Origin: Bacteroidota bacterium
Lineage (GTDB): Bacteria > Bacteroidota > Bacteroidia > Palsa-965
Direction of reading: 5' to 3'
DNA: 64,000 bases
Assembly: GCA_006218065.1 (NCBI GenBank)
Contig: VBWE01000022.1
Location: 1 to 64,000 of the forward strand
Shown piece by piece: positions 26,511-35,760 of this stretch. The translations under genes and the position numbers were made by a program. Position 1 is the stretch's first letter, and each line of letters opens with the position of its first letter. The notes below the pieces were generated by a model, which searched no databases, was not told the origin of the DNA, and saw only the letters and a list, made by a program, of their open reading frames with translations.

Positions 26511-26624
26511 ACGGCATGAAATTATGCACACTGCAAATTCCCGGAAACATTCCCGCTTACCGGCCCAATCCTGCAGCTCATCGAATTGCATTTCCATTCC
26601 TGCGGAAAAAAAGTATCTTGTAGC

Positions 26625-27005
26625 ATGCTGAAAAAACACATCCTCCGGGCGCTTCTCTGCCTGTTTTTTGTGGCCGCAGCCGCGATCAACGGGGCTGGGG
26701 CGGTTCAGCATACCGCGCAATCCAAACCGATTGCAGCGAAAAAAGATCCCGCCCCGCTGCCTTCGACGGAAAAAGCGTCAGAAAAAATCGATAATAAAGG
26801 CATCCTGCAGCGGGCTCCGCAGGTCAACGAATCCGTACCGGTCTCTTTAAAAGCCGGTAATTCCAAGCAGGCCCGCCGTGAAAATACACGGGAGCTTTCC
26901 ATCAGCCGCGCGCTGCACTGTTTCATCGCCGCGCAAAACCGTTCCTGTTCCAACCAGTCGGCCGATACGCCGATTTTCCTGCTGCACTGCGCTTTACTGA
27001 ATTGA
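26625..27005 (+). CDS. Small secreted protein of unknown function
   Basis: 126 residues from the ATG at 26625. A signal peptide (MLKKHILRALLCLFFVAAAA, then INGAGA) precedes a Lys/Pro/Ser-rich linker and a short Cys-containing end (HCFIAAQNRSCSN and FLLHCALLN). No family is recognised. The four Cys in the mature end (about residues 99-124) could form disulfides. It stands alone on the plus strand between the fibre paralogue and a predicted microprotein. Confidence 0.5.
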   Translation: MLKKHILRALLCLFFVAAAAINGAGAVQHTAQSKPIAAKKDPAPLPSTEKASEKIDNKGILQRAPQVNESVPVSLKAGNSKQARRENTRELSISRALHCFIAAQNRSCSNQSADTPIFLLHCALLN

Positions 27006-27119
27006 GACGTATACCCGCGTTGCTTCTTTGCGGGCGGCCGTTTTCCTGCAAACCGGGAAAACCTTTCCTGCGTTGCCCGCTGCGGGCGGCGTCTGCGTAT
27101 TCACTTTAAATTCTTTTTT

Positions 27120-27233
27120 ATGCTGGAAAACCAGGAACCGGAAAAAAAGTCCGGCAAAGGGCTGGGCTTCATGCTGCTCGTCATCGCGGTAGTCAGCCTG
27201 GTCATCATATCAGCCAAATGGCTGATCGGTTGA
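27120..27233 (+). CDS. 37-residue single-helix membrane microprotein
   Basis: A short frame, MLENQEPEKKSGKGLGF followed by the helix MLLVIAVVSLVIISAKWLIG. The polar, Lys/Glu-rich N-terminus precedes a clean 20-residue membrane helix that reaches the stop codon. The gene starts 115 bases after the preceding small secreted protein and ends 27 bases before the following lipoprotein start, so it fits an operon of small envelope proteins. Coding status is inferred from the helix and the tight packing only. Confidence 0.5.
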   Translation: MLENQEPEKKSGKGLGFMLLVIAVVSLVIISAKWLIG

Positions 27234-27260
27234 TTGTATCACCATTTAAAAACCAATGAA

Positions 27261-27533
27261 ATGAAAAAAATAAAATTCATCATACCTGCCTTGCTCTTTT
27301 TGTTCCTCGCCGCCTGTTCGGGTGGCGGGGAAAAGACCAGCATCGATTCGGTGCAGAGCAATTACAAATTCGTTTACACGGTCGTAACCATCGAAGGTTG
27401 TGAATATTTCCGTTACCAGGGTGCGCACGGCTTCCTCAGCCTCGAGCATAAAGGAAACTGCAGCAACCCGGTTCACTGCCGCATCGATACCAATAAAACC
27501 ACCCATGAGAAAACGCACGAAACTGGCTATTAA
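27261..27533 (+). CDS. Small lipoprotein with C-terminal EGCEY...HKGNC motif
   Basis: 90 residues from the ATG at 27261. The lipoprotein signal MKKIKFIIPALLFLFLAACS puts the lipidated Cys at 19. The C-terminal part has TIEGCEYFRY, SLEHKGNCSNPVHC, a pattern I have seen at the ends of small Bacteroidota and phage proteins (DGCEYI...THKGNC). Cys47, Cys67 and Cys73 may bind a metal or form disulfides. Its last 29 bases overlap the start of the YitT-type gene in another frame, which suggests translational coupling. Confidence 0.65.
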   Translation: MKKIKFIIPALLFLFLAACSGGGEKTSIDSVQSNYKFVYTVVTIEGCEYFRYQGAHGFLSLEHKGNCSNPVHCRIDTNKTTHEKTHETGY

Positions 27534-28392
27534 ACTGACCCTGCAGCATTTTCGCTCGTACCTGCTTATTGCGCTGGGCATATGCTCGGCCGGTTTCGGG
27601 CTGAAAAGTTTCCTCCTGCCCAACGGGTTTATCGACGGCGGAGTAACGGGAATATCACTGCTGGTTTCCAGCCTGACGGATTTTTCGCTTTCCTGGCTGA
27701 TCCTGCTGATCAACCTGCCTTTTTTCTGGATCGCGTATACGCAGGTAAGCAAAATATTTTCGCTGAAAACACTGGCCGCTGTAATATGCCTGGCGCTGGT
27801 GCTCGCCCTGGTCAGCTTTCCCGTAATCACGCAGGATAAAGTGCTGGTGGCCGTTTTCGGCGGATTTTTTGTCGGGATGGGGATCGGGCTTTCCATTCGC
27901 GGGGGAGCAGTGATCGACGGAACGGAAGTGCTGGCCTTGTATATCAACCGGAAAACGGGACTTTCCATCGGCGATATCATCCTGCTCATCAACGTGGTCA
28001 TTTTTATCAACGCGGCGTTCCTGCTCGACGTGGAAACCGCATTGTATTCCATACTCGCTTACCTGGCGGCTTCCAAAACAGTGGATTTCATCGTGAACGG
28101 GATAGAAGAATATACCGGCGTCACGATTGTCTCCGCCCGCAGCGAAAAAATCAGGCAGGTGATTATTCACCAGATGGGACATGGCGTGACCATTTACAAA
28201 GCGAAAAGCGGTTACGGGAAAAAGGGACAGTCCGGCGACGATATCGACGTGATCTACACCGTAATCACCCGCCTGGAAATATCGCGATTGAAAGCCGAAA
28301 TCGACCGTATCGACCCGGATGCTTTTGTAACGATGAACAGCCTCAACGATATCAAGGGCGGCATTGTTAAAAAGAGAACGATTACGGATTAA
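27505..28392 (+). CDS. YitT-family membrane protein with DUF2179 tail
   Basis: 295 residues from the ATG at 27505 (MRKRTKLAIKLTLQHFRSYL). Earlier in-frame Met codons lie inside the overlapping lipoprotein gene and give an unlikely N-terminus. Five or six membrane helices include GICSAGFGLKSFLLPNGFIDGGVTGISLL, the YitT signature, and GMGIGLSIRGGAVIDGTEVLAL. The soluble C-terminal DUF2179 domain (ARSEKIRQVIIHQMGHGVTIY, VITRLEISRLKAEIDRIDPDAFVTM) resembles PII-like ligand-binding folds. Transport substrate and role are unknown for the family. The gene overlaps the preceding lipoprotein gene by 29 bases. Confidence 0.9.
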   Translation: MRKRTKLAIKLTLQHFRSYLLIALGICSAGFGLKSFLLPNGFIDGGVTGISLLVSSLTDFSLSWLILLINLPFFWIAYTQVSKIFSLKTLAAVICLALVLALVSFPVITQDKVLVAVFGGFFVGMGIGLSIRGGAVIDGTEVLALYINRKTGLSIGDIILLINVVIFINAAFLLDVETALYSILAYLAASKTVDFIVNGIEEYTGVTIVSARSEKIRQVIIHQMGHGVTIYKAKSGYGKKGQSGDDIDVIYTVITRLEISRLKAEIDRIDPDAFVTMNSLNDIKGGIVKKRTITD

Positions 28393-28664
28393 TCTCCGGC
28401 TTGTAACTTCCGCCGCGGCTCATCCGTCTTACAGCCGGAACCAAGACAGGTGTTTTTGGTTTACTTGCAAAGCTCACCCGGAACCTGTCCGCAACAGGAA
28501 ACCAGCGTATTGATTGCGCTGTGTTTTCGAGCGGGCAACGCATTCCGGGTGATTTTTTTCTCGCGTTTTTCGCAATAAAATAATCGACATTTCGTAACCT
28601 GCATCTTAAACCGATTGGCATAAAATATGATCTTAGTTTTACAGTAGTGATCCAGGCTCATTTT

Positions 28665-28737
28665 TCTCTTTGTGTTTCTTAGTGCCTTCGTGTCTTTGTG
28701 GCAAGAGCCATACCGGGCAACGGGACACAAAGAGAGA
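28665..28737. repeat. Dispersed CTTTGTG-type intergenic repeat
   Basis: A 41-base core (starts ctttgtgtttcttagtgcc, ends tttgtggcaagagc) is identical, in inverse orientation, to the copy at 33228-33270. The outer ends tctctttgtgt and acacaaagaga pair. The 385-base gap between the YitT-type gene and the DUF1800 gene holds this element and otherwise nothing I can identify. Confidence 0.85.
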
Positions 28738-28777
28738 CTGAATGATCCTGGGAACGATTCAACGTACAAATACGAAT

Positions 28778-30160
28778 ATGAAAACATCCCGGAAAAAAAT
28801 TCAGCACCTCTACCTGCGTGCCGGCTTTGGTGAAACGCCGGCGTATATCCGCAGCAAAATGACGTCGGATATCGGGAGTCTTGTCGATGAACTTTTCCTT
28901 GAATCGGAAAAATCTGTTCCGCTCGACTTCCTGCCCAAACCGAAAACCAACCGGAAAGGGGAGGTGAGGCCGCTTCAGATCGTGGCGCTGATCCTGCGTT
29001 CGCAGAAGGAAAACGAACGGCTCAACATCGCCTGGCTCTCGCGCATGACTTTGCGGAAAGGACGGCTCCGCGAAAAGATGACTTTTTTCTGGCAGGATCA
29101 TTTCGCCTGCTCGGCCCCGTTTTCCTGGCTCATGCAGGTGCAGAACAATATGCTGCGCGAACATGCGCTCGGCAGTTTCCGGAAGATGCTGCACGCCATT
29201 GCCCGCGATCCTGCGATGATCATTTACCTGAACAACCAGCAGAATAAAAAAGCGCGCCCGAACGAAAACTTCGCGCGTGAAGTGATGGAACTGTTCACCC
29301 TGGGCATCGGGCATTACACCGAAAACGATATCAAGGAAGCGGCGCGCGCCTTTACCGGCTGGTCGGTGGACAGGAGCGGGAACTACAAATTCGAAGCAAA
29401 CGAGCACGACGACGGCGAAAAAACGGTTTTCGGGAAAAAAGGAAATTTCAACGGCGGGGACATCATCGACATGCTGCTGGAACAGAAGCAAACCGCGCGG
29501 TATATCTGCCGCAAAATTTACCGGGAATTCGTGAGCGAGTTTGTGAACGAAGACGCGGTGGAAGAAATGACCCGGATTTTTTACGAATCGGATTATAATA
29601 TCGGTAAACTCATGCGGCACGTGTTTACATCGGAATGGTTTTACGCCGATGAAAATATCGGCTGTAAAATCGCTTCGCCGGTAGAACTGATCGTGCGCCT
29701 GGTCCGCCTTACGGAACTCGAATTCACGGATGAAAAATCGCAGCTCGAACTGCAGAAAGTACTCGGCCAGACTTTATTCTTCCCGCCGAACGTGGCCGGC
29801 TGGAAAGGCGGGCGGAACTGGATCGACAGTTCTTCGCTCATCATTCGCCTCAGTATTCCCAAAGCCATGATCGACGGAAGCGCGCTGAACCTGAATGCGA
29901 AACCGTTTTTCGAAGAACTGGAAGAGAAAAAAAACAAGGAAGTGAAAGTGCGCGCCAACTGGAAAAAGATCGTGGACCAGCTGGCGGTCGTTCCCGACGA
30001 AGATCTGGAAGAAGAACTCACCGCCGCACTCATCCAGTCGCCCGCCGGCCGCATCGACCGCGAACTCCTGCGGAGCCTGGTCGATAAATCCACGCGCAAC
30101 AAAAGAGTTGTGAGCACAGCCGCCGCGCTGATGTCGATGCCGGAATTTCAGTTGATCTGA
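28778..30160 (+). CDS. DUF1800 family protein
   Basis: 460 residues from the ATG at 28778 (MKTSRKKIQHLYLRAGFGETPA); the ATG at 28742 would add a poor leader. The family hallmarks are HLYLRAGFG, REKMTFFWQDHFAC, NENFAREVMELFTLGIGHYTENDIKEAARAFTGW and FPPNVAGWKGGRNWIDSS. DUF1800 proteins are often encoded next to DUF1501 proteins, as here (next gene). Their biochemical role is not established. No clear signal peptide is visible. Confidence 0.88.
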   Translation: MKTSRKKIQHLYLRAGFGETPAYIRSKMTSDIGSLVDELFLESEKSVPLDFLPKPKTNRKGEVRPLQIVALILRSQKENERLNIAWLSRMTLRKGRLREKMTFFWQDHFACSAPFSWLMQVQNNMLREHALGSFRKMLHAIARDPAMIIYLNNQQNKKARPNENFAREVMELFTLGIGHYTENDIKEAARAFTGWSVDRSGNYKFEANEHDDGEKTVFGKKGNFNGGDIIDMLLEQKQTARYICRKIYREFVSEFVNEDAVEEMTRIFYESDYNIGKLMRHVFTSEWFYADENIGCKIASPVELIVRLVRLTELEFTDEKSQLELQKVLGQTLFFPPNVAGWKGGRNWIDSSSLIIRLSIPKAMIDGSALNLNAKPFFEELEEKKNKEVKVRANWKKIVDQLAVVPDEDLEEELTAALIQSPAGRIDRELLRSLVDKSTRNKRVVSTAAALMSMPEFQLI

Positions 30161-30262
30161 GTAAAATTTCTCACAGTAACTATAAACGAAATGTCAGCAT
30201 ACATCGAAATATGTCCGGAACTAAAAGCAAAGGGCAAATGCAAAAAGCAAAAATAACAAGAC

Positions 30263-30335
30263 GTCACACTGAGCGGAGTCGAAGTGTGTGTAACGCGGTC
30301 TCTTATACACACACTTCGACTCCGCTCAGTGTGAC
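30263..30335. repeat. 30-bp perfect inverted repeat between DUF1800 and DUF1501 genes
   Basis: Arms 30263-30292 and 30306-30335 are exact inverse copies (the left arm begins gtcacactgagcggagtcg) around a 13-base loop. Outside them lie further loosely inverse stretches (gcaaagggcaaatgcaaaaa and ttttgccctttgctttctgc). It lies between two functionally paired genes on the same strand and would form a very stable RNA hairpin. Confidence 0.92.
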
Positions 30336-30457
30336 ATTTTCGTTTTTAATACTCTGAAAGCATTTCTTTTGCCCTTTGCTTTCTGCCTTTTGCCTTTTTT
30401 CAGCACAATAGCATGCAGAGCCTGGATTTCCAGCAACATCATTAAACAATACTCAAT

Positions 30458-31660
30458 ATGAAACGCAGATCATTCATAAAAAATACGTCACTCGCCGCGG
30501 CAGGAACTTTCCTGGTGCCGGAATTTCTGAAAGCGATGGACAGTTCGCCGGACAATACCGCCGGCAAAGGGAAAGTACTGATCGTTATCCAGCTTTCCGG
30601 AGGTAATGACGGTTTGAATACGATAGTTCCCTACGGCGATGATCTCTACAAAAGCAACCGCACCAAGCTCGCGCTGAACGGGAACGAACTGATCACGATC
30701 GACAATCATGTTGCGTTCAACGCGCAGCTGGCCGGGCTGGCGGATATTTTCCACGACAACGGCCTGGCAATCCTGAACAGCGTCGGTTATCCGAATCCCG
30801 ATCGTTCGCATTTCCGGTCGCTCGACATCTGGCACAGTGCAAGCCATGCGAATGAATACTGGCAAACCGGCTGGATCGGGCGATACCTGGATGCCGTTTG
30901 CAAAGGTTGCGGGAAACCGTACACGGCAATCGAAGCCGACGATACGCTGAGCCTCGCCCTGAAAGGAGAAACCGTAAGCGGCATCGCCTGCCGTGATCCG
31001 AAAACATTCAAACTCACCACGGCCAACCCGATGATCCTGGAAACTGCCGCGCGTTACAAACCGCACGATGATGATCACCACAACGTGGAATACCTGCGAA
31101 AAACGCTGGCCGAAGCTTCGCAGAGCGCAGCATACATTTACGAGCATTCGAAAATTTACGCGAGTACACAGGCCTACCCGGATGCGCCCATCGGCAGGCA
31201 GTTGAAACAGGTTGCCGAACTGATCTGTTCCGGTTCGGAGACGAAAATCTACTACGTGTCCATGCCCGGATACGATACGCATGCTTTACAGCGCGGACAG
31301 CAGAACCGCCTGCTCGGCCAGTACAGCAAAGCGCTCAAAGCTTTGTACCTCGACCTGAAAGCCGCGGGGCGCTGGAACGATACGCTGGTGATGACCTTCT
31401 CGGAATTCGGACGCAGGGTGAAAGAGAACGCCGGCGACGGCACCGATCACGGCACGGCCAACGTACTGATGCTTGCCGGCGGAAACCTGAAACAAAAAGG
31501 CGTGATCAACGAAGCGCCCGACCTGAAAAACTTAGTGGACGGCGACCTGGTCCACAAAGTGGATTTCCGGAACGTGTACGCCACTATCCTGCAGAACTGG
31601 CTCGAAGCCGATGCGGAGAAAATTCTCGGGAGGAAGTTTGAGAAGATGGATTTTGTGTAA
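30458..31660 (+). CDS. DUF1501 family protein, Tat-exported
   Basis: The 400-residue protein starts MKRRSFIKNTSLAAAGTFLV, a twin-arginine signal (RRSFIKN) with a hydrophobic core. The body shows the alkaline-phosphatase/sulfatase-like DUF1501 pattern: VIQLSGGNDGLNTIVP near residue 42, YPNPDRSHFRSLDIWHSA, VSMPGYDTHALQRGQQ, TFSEFGRRVKENAGDGTDHGTANVLML. Asp and His in GYDTHA and GTDHGTA are likely metal ligands by family analogy. It is paired with the preceding DUF1800 gene, though a 30-bp hairpin lies between them. Substrate unknown. Confidence 0.9.
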   Translation: MKRRSFIKNTSLAAAGTFLVPEFLKAMDSSPDNTAGKGKVLIVIQLSGGNDGLNTIVPYGDDLYKSNRTKLALNGNELITIDNHVAFNAQLAGLADIFHDNGLAILNSVGYPNPDRSHFRSLDIWHSASHANEYWQTGWIGRYLDAVCKGCGKPYTAIEADDTLSLALKGETVSGIACRDPKTFKLTTANPMILETAARYKPHDDDHHNVEYLRKTLAEASQSAAYIYEHSKIYASTQAYPDAPIGRQLKQVAELICSGSETKIYYVSMPGYDTHALQRGQQNRLLGQYSKALKALYLDLKAAGRWNDTLVMTFSEFGRRVKENAGDGTDHGTANVLMLAGGNLKQKGVINEAPDLKNLVDGDLVHKVDFRNVYATILQNWLEADAEKILGRKFEKMDFV

Positions 31661-31665
31661 AAAAG

Positions 31666-31718
31666 TACCGCGAAGAAACAAAAGGAACAACAGTTCGCGT
31701 CTTTGCGCCTTCGCGGTA
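31666..31718. terminator. Hairpin between convergent genes (possible bidirectional terminator)
   Basis: Arms taccgcgaag (31666-31675) and cttcgcggta (31709-31718) pair perfectly around 33 bases. The loop text (gtctttgcgcc) is related to the CTTTGTG repeat family. It sits between the stops of the DUF1501 gene and the minus-strand gene at 31735. Confidence 0.55.
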
Positions 31719-31734
31719 AGAAAGAGTACAGCTA

Positions 31735-33072
31735 CTAATTCACTCCCAGTACCCGTTTTTCAAATTCCGCTTTCGTCATCTGCGTAACAGGAACTTCAAT
31801 AATCCGTTCGCTGCCGGTTTTCACTTCCCCGGAACCGAAATAATATTTGTCACCTTTCTGGGCGATGGCCACCACGTTAACGATACGCCCTTTGGGAATG
31901 TTATCGAACTTAACCGTTTTATCAGCGCTGTAATAGTATCCGGGCAGCACGGAATTCAGGTCGGTGAAAACCATACGTATCGCAGGTTTCAGGGCGGTGT
32001 CGGATTTCACGTACAGGTCGACGGGATCTTTTTCTTCGTAAAATTTATCGCAGTTGATCCAGCCCAGGCGCGAGCTTTGCATGAAGTAGTAATCGAGTTT
32101 CGAATATTCTTCTTCCGATTCGCCTTCACTATCGTATGTTTCGCCGGTTTCAGAATCGACCACCGTTTTCGGCGTTTCTTTCTGCGGCTGGCCTTCTTCG
32201 CGGATGGAAGGCAACCAGTTGGTCAGTCCATCGGTGTGCCGTCCGTAAAACGTGCGCATGCCTTTTTCTTTTTTTGCGCCGTTGGTCGGGAACATCACCG
32301 TCATCGGTTTACCTGAAAGCAGCCGGAGTTTTTTGTCGTTGCATTTCGCTTCGATGTGGATCATGCCGCCGCTGATGAGCATGCGCCCGTAACTGTGCGT
32401 GGTCAGTCCCGCCGCGATCATATCACTTTTGGAATAATATTCGCGCAGGCAGAATTTTACGCTTGCGCAGGTCACCGGGGTACCGTCCATGTACACCAGG
32501 GAATTCGCTTCGATCCTGATGATGGTGCCTTCCCGTCCGTAGATTTCGATTTTCGAATTCGGGTTGCCGGTAAATTCCTGGCAGTCTTTCCAGGCCAGCA
32601 CCATCGAATCGCTGCCGGTAAAAGGAATTGGCTCGAAACCTTCTTTGTACAGGATAATGGAATAAAGGCCTTTCACATTCGTCATGCCCCGGTACGCGCC
32701 GTTACTCACTTCACTGACCGGGTGTTTTTTCGTTTTCCCGAAAGGTTCCATGCTCACGGCGTACGAAACCACGGCGATGTCTTTCTTCACGAGGTAATCG
32801 ATGATGGTGGAGCATCTTTTCTGCGAAAGAATGTAACGCCGTTCGTCGTCCATTTTGTTTTCTTCCTTGTCCAGCACACGCAGGCGAATACGGTTCCCGC
32901 GCTTGAGCACATCCCAGGCGCTGTCGATCTGCGCCATCACGGGTTCATCCACTTTGATGCGCTTTTCCGGGAACTCGACCAGGCATTCGGGAAGCTCTTT
33001 TTCTTCGCTTTGCGCCGAAAGCGTTCCGCCAAAGCAAAAGCAGGCGAGGAGGAAGGGGACAATTCGTTTCAT
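31735..33072 (-). CDS. Secreted OmpA-like/ZU5-like protein of unknown function
   Basis: 445 residues from the ATG at 33072, chosen because MKRIVPFLLACFCFGGTLSA is a clean signal peptide. Upstream in-frame codons give no signal. The first 130 residues resemble an OmpA-type peptidoglycan-binding fold (RIRLRVLDKEENKMDDERRYILSQKR, STIIDYLVKK), though the usual binding Asp/Arg pair is not certain. The middle (GTIIRIEANSLVYMDGTPVTCASVKFCLREYYSKSDMIAAG) resembles the ZU5-like beta domain common in Bacteroidota surface proteins. The C-terminal part has an acidic linker (SEGESEEE) and a beta-rich tail. Domain naming here is tentative. Confidence 0.6.
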   Translation of the reverse strand: MKRIVPFLLACFCFGGTLSAQSEEKELPECLVEFPEKRIKVDEPVMAQIDSAWDVLKRGNRIRLRVLDKEENKMDDERRYILSQKRCSTIIDYLVKKDIAVVSYAVSMEPFGKTKKHPVSEVSNGAYRGMTNVKGLYSIILYKEGFEPIPFTGSDSMVLAWKDCQEFTGNPNSKIEIYGREGTIIRIEANSLVYMDGTPVTCASVKFCLREYYSKSDMIAAGLTTHSYGRMLISGGMIHIEAKCNDKKLRLLSGKPMTVMFPTNGAKKEKGMRTFYGRHTDGLTNWLPSIREEGQPQKETPKTVVDSETGETYDSEGESEEEYSKLDYYFMQSSRLGWINCDKFYEEKDPVDLYVKSDTALKPAIRMVFTDLNSVLPGYYYSADKTVKFDNIPKGRIVNVVAIAQKGDKYYFGSGEVKTGSERIIEVPVTQMTKAEFEKRVLGVN

Positions 33073-33227
33073 CGGGAGAGGTATTGGATTCTTAAAGACG
33101 GGCGAAGCGGCGTTTATATTGCTTTTGCGAGGTACGTTTTTTCCCGGGTGAAAAAATATACAGTAATTCCCGTACATGTGTTTTCCGGTGCCGGTTCATT
33201 GTGTTTTTCTTCCGGGTGACCTCTATA

Positions 33228-33270
33228 GCTCTTGCCACAAAGACACGAAGGCACTAAGAAACACAAAGAA
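33228..33270. repeat. Dispersed CTTTGTG-type intergenic repeat, inverse orientation
   Basis: Begins gctcttgccacaaagacacg and ends aaacacaaagaa. It is the exact inverse of the 41-base core at 28665. It is framed by a second palindrome, ccggttcatt (33191-33200) and aatgaaccgg (33273-33282). It sits between the genes at 31735 and 33351. Confidence 0.85.
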
Positions 33271-33350
33271 TAAATGAACCGGAAACTAAATGCCGAACGC
33301 CGAAGGAAGACGGTTCAGGATGCACACTTCGGCATTCGACATTTTTTGGT

Positions 33351-34556
33351 TCAATCGTCCACCTTCAGCGAATGCCCCATCTTGTCGCGCTTGGTTTCGA
33401 GGTACAACTTATTGTGCTGGTTCGATTTGATTTCCAGCGCCACGTTATCCACGATTTCCAGGCCGTAGCCCATCAGTCCCGCACGTTTTTTCGGGTTATT
33501 GGTCAGCAAGCGGATCTTGCTCACGCCCATATCCCGCAGGATTTGTGCGCCCACACCGTAATCGCGTTCGTCCATGCGGAAACCGAGTTCCACATTGGCT
33601 TCCACGGTGTCGCGGCCTTCTTCCTGCAATTTGTATGCTTTGAGTTTGTTCAGCAAACCGATACCGCGTCCTTCCTGGTTCATGTACACGATCACCCCTT
33701 TGCCTTCCTTCTCGATGATATCCATGGCTTTGTGCAACTGCGGCCCGCAATCGCAGCGGCATGAACCGAAAATATCACCGGTCATGCACGAGGAATGCAC
33801 ACGCACGAGCACCGGCTCGTCCTTTTTCCATTCGCCTTTGTAAATGGCGAGATGCTGCTGGCCGGTGCCTTTGTGGGTATAGCAGGCCATGCGGAATTGT
33901 CCCCATTCGGTGGGCAGGGCCACGTCCACGTCTTTTTCGATCACCGTTTCTGTGCGGAGGCGGTATTCGATCAGATCTTTGATGGAAATTACTTTCAGGT
34001 CGAAGCGTTTGGCGATTTCCAGCAACTGCGGGAGGCGCGCCATCGTGCCGTCTTCGTTCATGATCTCCACCAGCGCGCCGGCGGGTTCGAAACCGGCCAT
34101 GCGGGCGAGGTCGATCGTGGCTTCGGTATGGCCTGCGCGGCGCAGCACACCGTCTTTCTTCGCGCGGAGCGGGAAAATATGGCCGGGCTTTCCGAATTCT
34201 TCCGGTTTGATCGTGGGATCAATGAGCGCCTGGATGGTTTTCGAGCGGTCGTGCGCGGAAATGCCGGTGGTACAGCCATGCCCGAGCAGGTCGATGGAAA
34301 CGGTGAAGGGCGTTTCGTGCAGGGAGGAATTCTTCTGCACCATGAGTTCCAGCCCCAGTTCATTCGCGCGGTCCTCGATAATCGGCGCGCAGATCAGCCC
34401 GCGGCCGTGGGTGGCCATGAAATTGATGACTTCAGGCGTAACGTTGCGTGCGGCTGTGATAAAATCGCCTTCGTTTTCGCGGTCCTCATCATCCACCACG
34501 ATCACCACTTTACCCGCTTTGATGTCCGCTACCGCTTCCTCGATTTTGTTCAGCAT
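33351..34556 (-). CDS. ribBA: Bifunctional DHBP synthase / GTP cyclohydrolase II
   Basis: The 401-residue fusion has an N-terminal RibB domain ([52 protein letters not shown]). The C-terminal RibA domain carries the zinc Cys set [20 protein letters not shown] and the catalytic [18 protein letters not shown]. Together they supply both precursors of riboflavin: dihydroxybutanone phosphate from ribulose 5-phosphate, and the pyrimidine from GTP. No FMN riboswitch is visible in the 50 bases between its promoter and start, and the other rib genes are not adjacent. Confidence 0.96.
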   Translation of the reverse strand: MLNKIEEAVADIKAGKVVIVVDDEDRENEGDFITAARNVTPEVINFMATHGRGLICAPIIEDRANELGLELMVQKNSSLHETPFTVSIDLLGHGCTTGISAHDRSKTIQALIDPTIKPEEFGKPGHIFPLRAKKDGVLRRAGHTEATIDLARMAGFEPAGALVEIMNEDGTMARLPQLLEIAKRFDLKVISIKDLIEYRLRTETVIEKDVDVALPTEWGQFRMACYTHKGTGQQHLAIYKGEWKKDEPVLVRVHSSCMTGDIFGSCRCDCGPQLHKAMDIIEKEGKGVIVYMNQEGRGIGLLNKLKAYKLQEEGRDTVEANVELGFRMDERDYGVGAQILRDMGVSKIRLLTNNPKKRAGLMGYGLEIVDNVALEIKSNQHNKLYLETKRDKMGHSLKVDD

Positions 34557-34579
34557 TTTTCCTTTTCTGATTAAGTACG

Positions 34580-34587
34580 CAAAGGTA
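34580..34587 (-). promoter_or_regulatory. -7 promoter box for ribBA
   Basis: On the minus strand TACCTTTG matches TAnnTTTG exactly, 23 bases before the ribBA ATG. The leader is too short for a riboswitch. Confidence 0.55.
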
Positions 34588-34644
34588 CGGAAAATGGGGC
34601 ATGAGATTGACTGGAAACAGGGGACGTTTCAGATCATTCAGTTG

Positions 34645-34703
34645 TTCTTTGTGCATACATCTTGCCACAAAGACACCAGGTCACGAAGATGCACAAAGAG
34701 AAA
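34645..34703. repeat. Dispersed CTTTGTG-type repeat between ribBA and tsaD
   Basis: Arms ttctttgtgcat and atgcacaaagagaa flank cttgccacaaagacacc, which matches the inverse copy at 33228. Same family as 28665 and 40323, with local changes. Confidence 0.8.
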
Positions 34704-34726
34704 CGGAATCCTATTCGTAATTCGAT

Positions 34727-35752
34727 TTATACCTCATACCGCGCCAGCGGCGTTACGTCCTGCCCGCAAAATTCCCCGCGCTGGTATTTGAAATAACCCG
34801 CCATCGCGATCATCGCCGCATTATCCGTACAAAACGCAAACGGCGGAACGAATAATGTCCAGCCTTTTTCCTTCGCTTTTTCTTCCAGCGCTTTCCGCAG
34901 TCCGCTGTTGGCCGAAACTCCGCCCGCAACCGCAACTTGTGTCAAACCGGTTTCGCGAACCGCCTGGTCCAAACGTTTCACCAGCGATTTCACAATGGCC
35001 TGCTGGATCGAGGCGCAGATATCGTTTAAGTTTTCTTCAATGAACTTCGGGTTTTCGGCCGTTTTATCGCGGATGAAGTACAGGAATGCCGTTTTCAGTC
35101 CGCTGAAACTGAAGCCCAGGCCGGGAACCTGCGCCTCCGGGAAACGGAAAGCATCCGGGTTGCCATTCACCGCATGTTTATCGATGAGCGGGCCGCCGGG
35201 GTAGGGAAGACCCAGTATTTTGGCCGCTTTGTCAAATGCTTCGCCGGCGGCGTCGTCCTGCGTTTCGCCCAGGATTTCAAATGTGTACGGGTCGCTGACT
35301 TTGACTAATTGCGTATGCCCGCCGGAAACGGTGAGGCAGAGGAACGGGAATGCCGGTTTGTCGCGGCCCGATCCGTCGTCGATGAAATGCGCGAGGATAT
35401 GCGCCTGCATGTGGTTTACTTCGATGAGCGGGATGTTCCTGGAAAGCGCGAGCGCCTTGGCAAAGGAAGTCCCTACCAGCAGCGCGCCCATCAGCCCGGG
35501 GCCCCGTGTAAAGCTCACCGCAGTAAGGTCTTCCGGCCCGATCACGGCCTGTTTCAGCGCGGATGCGATTACCGGTACGATGTTCTGCTGGTGCGCCCGC
35601 GAGGCCAGTTCGGGAACCACGCCGCCCCATTGCCGGTGAACCTCCTGCCCGGCCACAACATTGGCAAGCAATTTGCCGTCTTTAATAATAGCAGCGGCCG
35701 TTTCATCACAGGATGATTCGATCCCCAGGAGTATACAAGAAGGCCTCTGCAT
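34727..35752 (-). CDS. tsaD: tRNA N6-adenosine threonylcarbamoyltransferase TsaD
   Basis: The 341-residue protein has the Kae1/TsaD ASKHA-fold marks: ILLGIESSCDETAAA at the N-terminus, PGLMGALLVGTSFAKALAL, and the metal-binding HMQAHILAHF. FLCLTVSGGHTQLV, DDAAGEAFDKAAKILGLPYPGGP and VAVAGGVSANSGLR follow. It transfers the threonylcarbamoyl group to A37 of ANN-decoding tRNAs with TsaB and TsaE, which are not in this window. It is divergent from tamB; the two starts are only 36 bases apart. Confidence 0.96.
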   Translation of the reverse strand: MQRPSCILLGIESSCDETAAAIIKDGKLLANVVAGQEVHRQWGGVVPELASRAHQQNIVPVIASALKQAVIGPEDLTAVSFTRGPGLMGALLVGTSFAKALALSRNIPLIEVNHMQAHILAHFIDDGSGRDKPAFPFLCLTVSGGHTQLVKVSDPYTFEILGETQDDAAGEAFDKAAKILGLPYPGGPLIDKHAVNGNPDAFRFPEAQVPGLGFSFSGLKTAFLYFIRDKTAENPKFIEENLNDICASIQQAIVKSLVKRLDQAVRETGLTQVAVAGGVSANSGLRKALEEKAKEKGWTLFVPPFAFCTDNAAMIAMAGYFKYQRGEFCGQDVTPLARYEV

Positions 35753-35760
35753 GGAATGTT

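Noticed and set aside
34557-34610. FMN riboswitch upstream of ribBA
   Set aside because: The promoter box leaves a leader of only about 20 bases and no conserved RFN element text is present.
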